From Clostridia bacterium (GTDB lineage Bacteria > Bacillota_A > Clostridia > Christensenellales > Aristaeellaceae), in the NCBI GenBank assembly GCA_017525805.1, contig JAFXSH010000098.1:1-32419 (forward strand): a DNA stretch of 32,419 nucleotides, in the 5' to 3' direction. Under the pieces are notes generated by a model. It made no database searches. It was not told the origin of the DNA and saw only the letters and a program-made list of their open reading frames with translations. Positions 24,101 to 32,278 of this stretch are shown here, piece by piece. A program made the translations under genes and the position numbers. The first letter of the stretch is position 1. Each line of letters opens with the position of its first letter.

Positions 24101-25351
24101 ATGCCCCAGTATCAGATCGCTTTTTCGCCCCGGCTGTCCGGGGAAGTTCATGTGAGCACGGCGAAAAACGCGGTGCTGCCCATTTTGGCGGCGGCCCTGC
24201 TGACCCAGGAAGAAGTCCTTATCCATCAGGTGCCTGACCTGACCGATGTAAAGCACATGCTTTCGATTCTGCGCGCCTGCGGGGCGGAGGTTTCGGAAAA
24301 AGGTGATCTCGTGCGCGTCCGGGCCGTCAGCGTAACCAGCCCCAAAGAAAACGCCCTGCTGCGCACCATGCGGGCCTCGGTGCTGATCTTGGGGCCGCTG
24401 CTGGCCCGGTGCGGGGAATGCCTGCTGTCCATGCCGGGCGGCTGCGCCATCGGACAGCGGCCCATCGACCTGCATTTGAAAGGCTTGCAGAAATTGGGCG
24501 CGCGGGTGGAACAGGAGGGCGGCATGGCCCAGGTCAGCGGCAGCCTGCGGGGAGCTAATATTTACTTGGACTTTCCCAGCGTGGGCGCTACGGAAAACCT
24601 GGTCATGGCGGCGGCGCTCACCCGAGGCGTCACCCGCATTGAAAACGCCGCCAAGGAACCGGAAATCACCGATCTTTGCCGGTTCCTGACCCTCATGGGC
24701 GCGCGCATCGCCGGTGCGGGCACCGCCAACATCATCATCGAGGGGGTGGAATGCCTGCACGGCGCGGAATACACACCCATCCCGGACCGGATCGAAGCGG
24801 GCACCTTAGCCTGCGCCGCCGCGCTGACGGAGGGCAGCGTGCTGCTGGAAGGCGCGCGGACGGATCATATGCGGGCGCTGCTGTTCAAATTGAACGAATC
24901 CGGCATGATCTGCCAGGAGGACAGCCGGGGCCTGCGCCTGCGGGGCAAAGCCCGGCATCCCATGGAGGCCCGCACTTTATCCTACCCCGGCTTTCCCACC
25001 GACATGCAGGCCCCGCTGATGGCAGTCGCCACCCAGACCCACGGCCTTTCCGTATTTTTAGAAACCATTTTTGAAAACCGCTACATGCACGTGGTGGAAC
25101 TCAAGCGCTTGGGCGCGCATATCCGGGTGGAGGGCCAATTGGCGCTGATCCAGGGCGGCCATGCCCTGAACGGCGCCCACGTGACCGCCACCGACCTGCG
25201 GGCCGCCGCCGCGCTGATGCTGGCCGGGCTCACCGCCCAGGGCCGCACCACCCTGTCCGACCCTGCCGGGCACCTCATGCGGGGATATGAAGGACTGGAA
25301 AACAAATTGGCGGCGTTGGGGGCGGAGGTAAAGAAGCTGCCAGCTTCATGA
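24101..25351 (+). CDS. murA: UDP-N-acetylglucosamine 1-carboxyvinyltransferase (MurA)
   Basis: First committed enzyme of peptidoglycan synthesis; transfers enolpyruvate from PEP to UDP-GlcNAc, the fosfomycin target. 416 residues. Catalytic Lys22 in STAKNAVLP and Cys115 in MPGGCAIGQRP fall at exactly the positions used in E. coli numbering, so the enzyme should be fosfomycin-sensitive at that residue. The two inside-out alpha/beta barrels of the EPSP-synthase fold are complete. ATG 24101 has GGAGG 8 bases upstream; an in-frame ATG at 24062 lacks one. Many Firmicutes have two MurA paralogues, and whether this is MurA1 or MurA2 is not clear. Confidence 0.95.
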   Translation: MPQYQIAFSPRLSGEVHVSTAKNAVLPILAAALLTQEEVLIHQVPDLTDVKHMLSILRACGAEVSEKGDLVRVRAVSVTSPKENALLRTMRASVLILGPLLARCGECLLSMPGGCAIGQRPIDLHLKGLQKLGARVEQEGGMAQVSGSLRGANIYLDFPSVGATENLVMAAALTRGVTRIENAAKEPEITDLCRFLTLMGARIAGAGTANIIIEGVECLHGAEYTPIPDRIEAGTLACAAALTEGSVLLEGARTDHMRALLFKLNESGMICQEDSRGLRLRGKARHPMEARTLSYPGFPTDMQAPLMAVATQTHGLSVFLETIFENRYMHVVELKRLGAHIRVEGQLALIQGGHALNGAHVTATDLRAAAALMLAGLTAQGRTTLSDPAGHLMRGYEGLENKLAALGAEVKKLPAS

Positions 25352-25386
25352 AATATACATAAACGTGTCTTTATTGTGGCAGGTTA

Positions 25387-25415
25387 TTGACTTTCTTTTA
25401 CCTTTGCGGGATAAT
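25387..25415 (+). promoter_or_regulatory. ftsH promoter
   Basis: TTGACT (25387-25392), 17-base spacer, GATAAT (25410-25415), each one mismatch from consensus. Transcription would start near 25422, giving a leader of only about 20 bases with AAGGAGGT at its very 5' end. Confidence 0.82.
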
Positions 25416-25441
25416 ACGGTCGAAGGAGGTGTTCATTCTCT

Positions 25442-27277
25442 ATGAAGGAACAGCCAAACCAAAGAAAACAAATGCTGTATTACTGCGGACTGGTCATCAT
25501 CGTGATGCTGCTGCTGAATATTTTCGTATTTCCCGCCCTGCTGCAGCCTCAGGTGACGGAAGTGACCTACGACGGCTTTCTCGCCATGGTAGAGGACGGC
25601 AAAGTGGAAGAAGTGTCCTACCAGGACAGTATGCTGGTGTTCACCGCCAAGGATGAAAACGGCCGCCTGTCCTTTTACAAAACAGGCGTGTGGCCGGGAG
25701 ACGATAGCCTGACGGAACGCCTCATCAACAAGGGCATCAAGTTCGCCGCGGAAATCCCCACGCAGGCGTCCCCCCTCTTAAGCTTCCTGATTTCTTTCGT
25801 GCTGCCCATGGCGCTGTTCGCCCTGCTGGGAAGGTGGCTCATGAACACCATGACCAAGCGCATGGGCGGCGAAGCCCTGACCTTGGGCAAATCCAACGCG
25901 AAAATTTACATCGAATCCCAAACCGGCAAAACCTTTGCCGACGTGGCGGGCCAGGACGAGGCCAAGGAAGCGCTCACTGAGATCGTGGATTTCCTGCATG
26001 ATCCCGGCAAGTATGCCGACATCGGCGCGAAACTGCCCAAGGGCGCGCTGCTGGTGGGCCCTCCGGGCACAGGCAAAACGCTGCTTGCGAAAGCCGTGGC
26101 CGGGGAAGCCAAGGTGCCCTTCTTCTCCATTTCCGGCTCCGAATTCGTGGAAATGTTCGTGGGCATGGGCGCGGCGAAAGTCCGCGACCTGTTTAAGCAG
26201 GCGGAGGAAAAGGCCCCTTGCATCGTGTTCATCGATGAAATCGATACCATCGGCAAAAAGCGCGACAACGGCGGCATGGTGGGCGGCAACGACGAACGGG
26301 AACAAACCCTGAACCAACTGCTGGCTGAAATGGACGGCTTCGACGGCAAGAAGGGCGTGGTGATCTTAGCGGCCACCAACCGGCCCGATATCCTGGACCC
26401 CGCCCTGCTGCGCCCCGGTCGCTTTGACCGGCGCATCCCCGTAGAGCTGCCCGATCTCCAAGGCCGTTTGGCCATTTTGAAAGTCCACGCCAAAAACGTG
26501 AAAATGGATGAGCATGTGGACCTTGCCCCCGTGGCCCGGGCCACCTCCGGGGCGTCCGGCGCCGAGCTGGCCAACATCATCAATGAAGCCGCCCTGCGGG
26601 CCGTTCGCATGGGCCACGGCACCATACTCCAGAACGACTTGGAGGAAAGCGTGGAAACCGTCATCGCGGGCTACCAGCGTAAAGGTGCGGTGATTTCCGA
26701 CAAGGAAAAGAAGATCATCGCCTATCATGAGATCGGCCACGCTTTGGTAGCGGCCCGGCAGAAGCATTCCGCTCCGGTGACCAAGATCACCATCATCCCC
26801 CGCACCTCCGGCGCTTTGGGCTACACCATGCAGGTGGAGGAGGACGAGCGGGTGCTCATGTCCAAAGAGGACGCCATGAACCAGCTCGTCACCCTTACCG
26901 GCGGCCGCACGGCGGAGGAACTGATTTTCCATTCCATTACTTCCGGCGCGTCCAACGACATTGAAAAAGCCACCCGCCTGGCCCGTGCCATGGTGACCCG
27001 CTACGGTATGAGCGACCAGTTCGACATGGTGGCCCTGGAAACAGTGACCAATCAGTATTTGGGCGGCGATACCTCCCTGGCCTGTTCCGCCGATACCTCC
27101 GCCAAGATCGACGCGGAAGTAAACGCCATCATCAAGTCCGCCCACGATACCGCAAGGGAAATCCTTTCTTCCAACATGGAGCAGCTCCACAAGCTGGCCG
27201 CCTACCTGCTGGAAAAGGAAACCATCACCGGCGAAGAATTCATGAAGATCCTGGACGAATCGGCGGAAAACGCCTGA
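25442..27277 (+). CDS. ftsH: ATP-dependent zinc metalloprotease FtsH
   Basis: Membrane-anchored AAA+ protease that degrades misfolded membrane proteins and regulators; in spore formers it also affects sporulation. 611 residues. Two membrane helices (about 12-31 and 112-131) flank an external domain. Walker A GPPGTGKT (206-213), Walker B FIDE (Asp265, Glu266), SRH with [21 protein letters not shown], zinc motif HEIGH (429-433) and third ligand Asp506 in ASNDIEKAT are all present. The usual HEAGH Ala is Ile here. AAGGAGGT lies about 11 bases before the ATG, slightly long. It is monocistronic and ends before a parS-like site and a terminator. Confidence 0.97.
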   Translation: MKEQPNQRKQMLYYCGLVIIVMLLLNIFVFPALLQPQVTEVTYDGFLAMVEDGKVEEVSYQDSMLVFTAKDENGRLSFYKTGVWPGDDSLTERLINKGIKFAAEIPTQASPLLSFLISFVLPMALFALLGRWLMNTMTKRMGGEALTLGKSNAKIYIESQTGKTFADVAGQDEAKEALTEIVDFLHDPGKYADIGAKLPKGALLVGPPGTGKTLLAKAVAGEAKVPFFSISGSEFVEMFVGMGAAKVRDLFKQAEEKAPCIVFIDEIDTIGKKRDNGGMVGGNDEREQTLNQLLAEMDGFDGKKGVVILAATNRPDILDPALLRPGRFDRRIPVELPDLQGRLAILKVHAKNVKMDEHVDLAPVARATSGASGAELANIINEAALRAVRMGHGTILQNDLEESVETVIAGYQRKGAVISDKEKKIIAYHEIGHALVAARQKHSAPVTKITIIPRTSGALGYTMQVEEDERVLMSKEDAMNQLVTLTGGRTAEELIFHSITSGASNDIEKATRLARAMVTRYGMSDQFDMVALETVTNQYLGGDTSLACSADTSAKIDAEVNAIIKSAHDTAREILSSNMEQLHKLAAYLLEKETITGEEFMKILDESAENA

Positions 27278-27306
27278 CACCTTTCGCAGTTCTTTGCACC
27301 ACACGG

Positions 27307-27322
27307 TTTTTCACGTGAAACA
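27307..27322. other. parS-like chromosome partitioning site (ParB binding)
   Basis: TTTTTCACGTGAAACA matches the bacterial parS consensus TGTTTCACGTGAAACA at 15 of 16 positions, the only difference being T for G at position 2; the palindromic core TTTCACGTGAAA is perfect. It sits between ftsH and its terminator. Other CACGTG hexamers in the window lie inside genes and lack the flanks. ParB/Spo0J would load here and spread as part of chromosome segregation. Confidence 0.8.
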
Positions 27323-27327
27323 TAATA

Positions 27328-27356
27328 CCCCCGGCCATCGCGCCGGGGGCATTTTT
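27328..27356 (+). terminator. Intrinsic terminator of ftsH
   Basis: CCCCCGGC (27328-27335) / GCCGGGGG (27342-27349), six-base loop, then CA and TTTTT (27352-27356). It lies between convergent genes; in the other direction the T run is poor. Confidence 0.88.
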
Positions 27357-27371
27357 GCGTTATCCCTGGGA

Positions 27372-28469
27372 TCATTCAAAGTATACGGGCTTGCCGGTCT
27401 TGGCGGATTCATAGATAGCTTCCAGGATCTGCGTGACCACGTAAGCCTGCTCAGGCTTCACGATCAGGGGTTTGCTGTCGTCCATCACGTGGTCGATCCA
27501 CATGCGGGCCTCGATTTCCTGGGGGCGGCCGCTGCCGGTGCCCTCATAAAAGTCCACTCCGCCGGAGCTCAAATCAGGTTCAGTAATATAGAGCTTGGAG
27601 AACTTTTCTCCGTTGATCCGCAGGGTATTCTTTCCCGCTCCCAAGGTATCGGCGCCTGCTTTCGTGCCGCAAAGCACGATTTTTCCGTCGTCCGCCCGCA
27701 GGGCGTTGATGGCCCAGGTGGCGTCCAAGCTGATGGTGGCTCCGTTCTTCATTTTGATGAAGCCGAAAGCGGCGTCCTCCACCGTAAATTTCTTGGGATC
27801 CCAGGGGCCCCAGGGATTGGCGGCGTTTTCCGTGTCCGCCAGCTTGCGGAAGGTGGAGCCTACCACCATCTGCGGCTCATAGTTGTCCATTTCGTACAGA
27901 GTCAGGTCCAAAGCGTGAGTACCGATATCGATGAGGGGGCCGCCGCCCTGGTTTTCCGCGTCCAGGAACACGCCCCAGGTGGGCACGCCCCGGCGGCGCA
28001 CGGCCAGCGCCTTGGCATAGTAGATTTCGCCTAAATCGCCGTTTTCGATGCACTTTTTCAGGTACTGGATTTCCGATTTATAGCGGTTCTGATAGCCGAT
28101 GGTCAGCTTTTTGCCGGTGCGCTTGGCGGCGTCCAGCATTTTTTTCGCTTCCGCGGAATTGATGGCCATGGGCTTTTCGCACATCACGTGCTTGCCGGAT
28201 TCCAGGGCGTCCACGGTGATGAAGGAGTGCTGTTTGTTGGGGGTCAGCACATGCACCACGTCGATATCCTTCCGCGCCAGCAATTCTTTGTAATCAACGT
28301 ACCATTTGGCGTCCGGAGTGCCGAAATCCTTTGCAGCTTTCTGCGCGCGTTCCTCTACGATATCGCAGAAAGCCACCATTTCCACCTCAGGCAGCTTGGC
28401 CAGGGAGGGCATATGCTTGTTGTTGGCAATGCCGCCGCAGCCGATGATCCCGATCCGTACCTTGTCCAT
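27372..28469 (-). CDS. Gfo/Idh/MocA family NAD(P)-dependent oxidoreductase
   Basis: Cytoplasmic sugar or cyclitol dehydrogenase of 365 residues. The Rossmann domain begins IGIIGCGGIANNKH (6-19), the family hallmark CEKPMA holds Lys99, and the catalytic pair is Asp181 and His185 in GPLIDIGTHALD. The C-terminal alpha/beta dimerisation domain is complete. ATG 28469 has AGGAGGAGG 7 bases upstream; the in-frame extension to 28529 is not supported. It is preceded by its own promoter and is the first host-type gene next to the prophage module. Substrate (inositol, glucose-fructose, N-acetyl sugar, etc.) is not readable. Confidence 0.92.
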   Translation of the reverse strand: MDKVRIGIIGCGGIANNKHMPSLAKLPEVEMVAFCDIVEERAQKAAKDFGTPDAKWYVDYKELLARKDIDVVHVLTPNKQHSFITVDALESGKHVMCEKPMAINSAEAKKMLDAAKRTGKKLTIGYQNRYKSEIQYLKKCIENGDLGEIYYAKALAVRRRGVPTWGVFLDAENQGGGPLIDIGTHALDLTLYEMDNYEPQMVVGSTFRKLADTENAANPWGPWDPKKFTVEDAAFGFIKMKNGATISLDATWAINALRADDGKIVLCGTKAGADTLGAGKNTLRINGEKFSKLYITEPDLSSGGVDFYEGTGSGRPQEIEARMWIDHVMDDSKPLIVKPEQAYVVTQILEAIYESAKTGKPVYFE

Positions 28470-28598
28470 GGGTTTTCCTCCTCCTTGGTAACGATTTTCT
28501 TTCTGATAATTCGGCAGGTACTGAACCAATTCCTTTCATACCCGCTGAATTTCGCGTACTTCACGATCATCTCTTTACCATGTTCGTTTTTCACTTTT

Positions 28599-28627
28599 AT
28601 TATACGCAAAACAAAGCCCGCGGTAAA
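28599..28627 (-). promoter_or_regulatory. Promoter of the Gfo/Idh/MocA gene, overlapping the upstream terminator
   Basis: On the - strand TTTACC (28622-28627), 17-base spacer, perfect TATAAT (28599-28604). The -35 hexamer lies in the 3' arm of the terminator hairpin of the holin gene. Confidence 0.8.
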
Positions 28628-28646
28628 GTGTTTTTTACGCGCGGGC
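28608..28646 (-). terminator. Terminator of the prophage lysis module
   Basis: On the - strand GCCCGCG-c-GTAAA (28634-28646) pairs with TTTAC-CGCGGGC (28616-28627): 12 bp with one bulged C, six-base loop, then TTTGTTTT (28607-28614). It separates phage-type genes from the host dehydrogenase gene. Confidence 0.85.
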
Positions 28647-28657
28647 TCATGCGGATG

Positions 28658-29104
28658 TCATCCTTCATATTCCATATTCTCGTCTCCCCCCTTTTTTCTT
28701 ACGATTTCCAAGGCTTTCAAAAGCGCCTTGGGGATCGGCACCCCCATGGCCGCCGCGTTTTCCAGCACGGAAAGCCCCTCGCTGGCTACGAACCACAGGC
28801 AGCATGCCCCGGTGACCGCCACCATTTCGATGCTGGCCGCCGATGATATAGCCATGTCCACCAGTGCGGCAAGGCCCACCACCATGAGAATCAGCACTTT
28901 TTTCAGCAGGCCTTCAAAGGCCGCTTTGCTGGATATGCCCCCGGTCTCCGTTTTGGGGCTTTTTCCCATGAGACCGCCCATGATCCCCGTGATATAATCC
29001 AGGCTCATCACGCCGATCAGTATCCAGATGATCACCGGCAGCCCCGTGATAAACGCCAGCACGGCCCCTCCCGCCGCTGACAGCCATTCCGTGATTTTTT
29101 TCAT
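28658..29104 (-). CDS. Phage holin (TcdE/Cph1-like, holin_4 family)
   Basis: Forms membrane lesions that release the endolysin. 148 residues. Three hydrophobic segments (about 9-42, 68-88 and 90-112) and the sequence LDYITGIMGG (about 35-44) with a following SSKAAFEGLLKK loop are typical of the family that includes TcdE of Clostridioides. The charged C-terminal tail (VRKKGGDENMEYEG) faces the cytoplasm. A GGGGGAG precedes the ATG by 5 bases. It is the last gene of the lysis module and is followed by a strong terminator. Base composition resembles the host more than that of the tail genes. Confidence 0.88.
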   Translation of the reverse strand: MKKITEWLSAAGGAVLAFITGLPVIIWILIGVMSLDYITGIMGGLMGKSPKTETGGISSKAAFEGLLKKVLILMVVGLAALVDMAISSAASIEMVAVTGACCLWFVASEGLSVLENAAAMGVPIPKALLKALEIVRKKGGDENMEYEG

Positions 29105-29116
29105 CGCTTCTCCCCC

Positions 29117-29560
29117 TTATTGGTTCCGCCATTCCGTCAGGATCACCAGATAGCAGACTTCCGGCGTGGAAAATTCCCGCAATTCTTTCACGGAAAACTT
29201 CACGTGGATCGTGTGTTCTCCCGTCTGCTCCCACACGGCCATGGTGATGTGCTGCCCGTCCGTCAGGATCAGGTATTTGATGCCGACCGGGATATACGGT
29301 AGGGAAATATCCGCTTCCAGCCAGTCTTTTTCCTGAATCGCTTTTTTGTCCACGCTCATCCGCAGTAGCTCGGCGGGGATCAGCTCCACCGGAGCGGTGC
29401 TCAGGCTGATTCCGTCGTCCGATATGATCCTCACGTACCTGGTCAGGTCCGGGCTTTCCGCTGCTTCGCCGCTCGCGTTATGAATCACGATCACCGCAGC
29501 AACGGCCATCACCAGCAGCATCGCCAGCATGATCAGAACGTTTTTCAATTCCCGTCTCAT
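29117..29560 (-). CDS. Single-pass membrane protein in the phage lysis module, unknown function
   Basis: Unrecognised protein of 147 residues: basic N terminus (MRRELK), one membrane helix (about 8-26), then an extracytoplasmic domain of predicted beta strands. It ends 12 bases before the holin start and begins 9 bases after the endolysin stop, with GGAGG 5 bases from its ATG. Its place between endolysin and holin, and its topology, suggest a lysis accessory protein (analogous in position to an Rz-type or antiholin gene), but no motif supports a specific role. It could equally be a phage-encoded surface protein. Confidence 0.75.
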   Translation of the reverse strand: MRRELKNVLIMLAMLLVMAVAAVIVIHNASGEAAESPDLTRYVRIISDDGISLSTAPVELIPAELLRMSVDKKAIQEKDWLEADISLPYIPVGIKYLILTDGQHITMAVWEQTGEHTIHVKFSVKELREFSTPEVCYLVILTEWRNQ

Positions 29561-29569
29561 TTGTGCCTC

Positions 29570-30382
29570 CTATCCTTTCCCCAGCCGCTCCCGCATATCC
29601 CGCGCCATTTCCTCCAGCACATCCGCCCAGGTTTCCAGCGTTTCGCGGGGGACCATCACCATATCTTGTTCTTCGTCCTCGTCGCCGTCATTGACGGGGA
29701 TCAGGTATTGGTTCATCATATACCCGGTTTGACCGTTGTACAGGATGAAGCCCCAGTCGCCCTCATCGCTGCCAACGATCCCCAGCACGTTCACAATGGT
29801 GCCCTGCGGGATTTTTGCCAGTATTTTTACGTTTTTGCGTGCCTGGGCCCGCATTTTCACGGGATAATCGTTGCCTTCGGCGTGAACCTTCGCCTGATAA
29901 ATCGGTTCCATTTGTCCCCCTCCTTCGTCATAATTGACATACTTGAGCTTCCCGCCCCAGCGCCAGTTGCCGATTTTGCTGTCCCGCTGGATGCCGCCGG
30001 GCACGTTAGTGCAATGGGTGATCTCCAGAGGATCGACGCCGGTCACCACGCCCACGTGGTAATAGTCCCGCAAATCCCCGCTGTTTTCATACCGGGAGGG
30101 GAGGGCGTACCCGCTCTCCCCCGGTTCCTTTGCCTTGTACACGATTTCGCCAAGAAACATTTCGCGGGCGTCCGTAATATGCTCCAGCGTTGCCATGGCG
30201 TTCCTGGCCGCCCAGTTGCTCCCGTGGGCGCCGGGCCAGGTGCCGCCCGCCAGCTTCACGGCTCCGATGATCAAGCCGATGCAGTCGCATTTCCCGTCGC
30301 TGCCGTCGTGGCCGGATTCATATTCATGGACGCGGGCGGCGTTCTCCCGAACGCAGAAAAGAAATCGGTCAAGCGAAAACAT
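29570..30382 (-). CDS. Phage endolysin: NlpC/P60-like domain plus bacterial SH3 domain
   Basis: Peptidoglycan-degrading enzyme of 270 residues without a signal peptide, so it depends on the holin. The N-terminal domain (about 1-150) has catalytic Cys34 in KCDCIGL and His109 in YYHVGVVTG, the NlpC/P60 or CHAP-like dyad that cleaves stem peptides. An SH3b wall-binding domain follows (about 162-229: IYQAKVHAEG... to YLIPV) with a C-terminal acidic and helical tail. The ribosome site is weak. GC content is close to that of host genes, unlike the AT-rich genes upstream. Confidence 0.88.
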   Translation of the reverse strand: MFSLDRFLFCVRENAARVHEYESGHDGSDGKCDCIGLIIGAVKLAGGTWPGAHGSNWAARNAMATLEHITDAREMFLGEIVYKAKEPGESGYALPSRYENSGDLRDYYHVGVVTGVDPLEITHCTNVPGGIQRDSKIGNWRWGGKLKYVNYDEGGGQMEPIYQAKVHAEGNDYPVKMRAQARKNVKILAKIPQGTIVNVLGIVGSDEGDWGFILYNGQTGYMMNQYLIPVNDGDEDEEQDMVMVPRETLETWADVLEEMARDMRERLGKG

Positions 30383-30421
30383 AGAAATTCACATCCTTCC
30401 TTTATAAATTATGTTTTGATA

Positions 30422-31630
30422 TTATTTCCACAACACAAGCTCGATTTCTTTCGCTGTTCTCACGCCCAGCATAGGCGCGCCAACATCGTAGGAAAGATGC
30501 ACGCCGTCCGGTCTGAATACCACACTGGCATTGATTGAATTGAACCCAATATTATAATGATCAAAGAAGTTTTGATGATATTCATCAGCAACGGATTTCA
30601 TGCCGTCAATGAAATTCCGCAAGGTCTTTCCGTTGACGACAGCCGTATCCGTATCGTGCCCGGAATCGTTCGTTACTGTTTTATATAACGCGCCAAACAG
30701 AAGGAATTGAATCTGCGGATAAACCGCCCAAATTGTTTCCATTCCGTACCGCAACGCGCCGAGAAATGTATTTGTACTTTTAAGGCTTTGAGAATTGTCC
30801 AATGCTGCGCCAAAATCCCAATCATTTGTACACCACGCCAAGCAAACAACTTTCACTTTTGAGAAGTCGATATTTTCCAATGTCTCGCGGTGTTGTTTAA
30901 AAATCGGAGGCATACCAGTAAAATCAGCCATAGAAGAGAAGTCCCCGGAAGCTATGCAATCTGCGATATTATGGAATGAAAATTTATCATAGTCCGAATT
31001 GTAATGCGTTGACGCGGTTGTGCCGCCAAACGCGCAGTCCGCGATATTGGTTTTCATATTTTCGGCGGCATAGTAACATGGATTGAAGGGATACGGACCG
31101 ATTCCATAAATGCTATCGCCAAGGATCACGATTTCCGGGTCGCCTTTTCCTTCTTTTGTGACGGCATAAGTGTTATATTCAGGATAATAATTGACGATCA
31201 GATAAGACACGCCAGAAGGAATTGTGATATAATTTTCCTCCTGTGATCCTGTATATCCAGGAAGCGCGGAAATATCTCCGCCAGACACATAAGCCTTGTT
31301 TGAATCGAAGAAGATATAATGTCTGCACCAGGTCGCCCGGACTACTTCGCCTGGAGAAACAGGAATGTAATTACTCCGAACAAAAGAGGAATAAGACGAA
31401 CTGTCATAGATGATTCCCGTTTGCGGGTCGCAATATTCTCCAGTTACTGTATTATGGCCCCCAGAACAAGATAAGACGATTGGCTCCGTACATGGAAAGC
31501 CAAGTGATTTCGCCACAGTTCCATCATCAATAGCATTTTTCATCGCATTATTTGCTTGAACATCTGATACAGCGTGATTGATCGGATGGACTAAAATTGT
31601 TCCATCATATGATTTCAACGTAACGCCCAT
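30422..31630 (-). CDS. SGNH/GDSL-type hydrolase attached to a phage tail module
   Basis: Esterase-family protein of 402 residues. The N-terminal 165 residues form a beta-rich appendage. The hydrolase domain has block I ILGDS with nucleophile Ser173, block II AFGGTT (200-205), block III CTND with Asn269, and block V DGVHLS with Asp375 and His378. In phages such proteins are receptor-binding or polysaccharide-deacetylating tail components. The ATG directly follows the TAA of the upstream tail gene and uses a GGTGGAG just before it, so the two are coupled. The gene is clearly more AT-rich than everything left of it. Confidence 0.87.
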   Translation of the reverse strand: MGVTLKSYDGTILVHPINHAVSDVQANNAMKNAIDDGTVAKSLGFPCTEPIVLSCSGGHNTVTGEYCDPQTGIIYDSSSYSSFVRSNYIPVSPGEVVRATWCRHYIFFDSNKAYVSGGDISALPGYTGSQEENYITIPSGVSYLIVNYYPEYNTYAVTKEGKGDPEIVILGDSIYGIGPYPFNPCYYAAENMKTNIADCAFGGTTASTHYNSDYDKFSFHNIADCIASGDFSSMADFTGMPPIFKQHRETLENIDFSKVKVVCLAWCTNDWDFGAALDNSQSLKSTNTFLGALRYGMETIWAVYPQIQFLLFGALYKTVTNDSGHDTDTAVVNGKTLRNFIDGMKSVADEYHQNFFDHYNIGFNSINASVVFRPDGVHLSYDVGAPMLGVRTAKEIELVLWK

Positions 31631-32278
31631 TTACTCCACCTCCACTTTGAGACCATTCTTTATGGCGTCAAGATTCGCGGAAATATCATCTGAACCGTCA
31701 ATGTTATACCAAAAGGCAACGTAGCAATCTTGCGTTGCGGTATAATCTTTTGAACCATCATCCCAAGCTGACGCCCATCCTTGTTCTGTATGTAGCAATG
31801 TAGTGTCTCTTAAAATTCCATATGTATTGTTATCTTGCATGTCAAGCATTGCTTGCGTTAGAACATAATCGTCCCCTACCTGTGTACATTTATCCGTGAA
31901 CGTACCTGTATCATATACATACATATAGAGGTAAAGGCCAGAAACAGGAGAATTTGTTCGTCTGACTTTTATAGTTTGTCCGCTTGATATTTTCTTTAAA
32001 AACGGATCATTAAATGTGCCGCCACGTATATAATTATATGCAGACCGATAATCAATTCTATTATTTTGGGATAATACATATCCCAAAACAGGATCGTCAT
32101 AAAATGCCGTAACCGTAATAGCGCATGTATCACTGAAGCTTCCACATGTCACTGTTATGGTGGCTGTTCCTTTGCTCACACCAGTTACGACGCCGTTAGA
32201 AACAGTCGCAACAGCTTCTGAAGAAGAAGACCATTCAACTTCATCAGTAGTATTAGATGGGGTAAGTGTTGCGACAAG
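31631..32278 (-). pseudogene. C-terminal part of a phage tail/adhesin protein, interrupted inside a BIG_2 Ig-like domain
   Basis: The frame is open from 32278 to the stop at 31631 (215 codons). It starts in the middle of a bacterial Ig-like group 2 (BIG_2) domain: LTPSNTTDEVEWSSSSE, ATVSNGVVTGVSKGTATITV, continuing to AITVTAF. After it come about 150 residues of beta-rich sequence with YNYIRGG and DGSKDYTATQDCYVAFWYN that I do not recognise. The first 20 or so residues of the Ig domain and everything before are missing: a TAA stop at 32279-32281 and unrelated sequence replace them. A GTG at 32179 lies inside the domain and is not a credible start. This is a broken gene or one split by an inserted element or assembly join. 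The reading frame meets the SGNH gene with no gap. Confidence 0.75.

Larger units (their letters stand above)
28658..32278 (-). mobile_element. Prophage (or tailocin-like) late module: tail, hydrolase, endolysin, holin
   Basis: Five genes on one strand in the usual phage order: Ig-like tail protein, SGNH hydrolase, NlpC/P60-SH3 endolysin, small membrane protein, holin. The module is broken at 32279 and no integrase, terminase, capsid or att repeat is visible, so its borders, and whether it is a full prophage, a remnant or a phage-tail-like particle, cannot be decided from this window. Confidence 0.75.

Noticed and set aside
32179..32181. GTG at 32179 as the start of a complete 182-residue protein
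   Set aside because: It falls inside a recognisable BIG_2 domain whose earlier residues are encoded in the same frame up to 32278, and it lacks a ribosome site.
28658..32278. Phage attachment site near 28600
   Set aside because: No tRNA gene, integrase or direct repeat is visible, and the other end of the prophage is outside the window.
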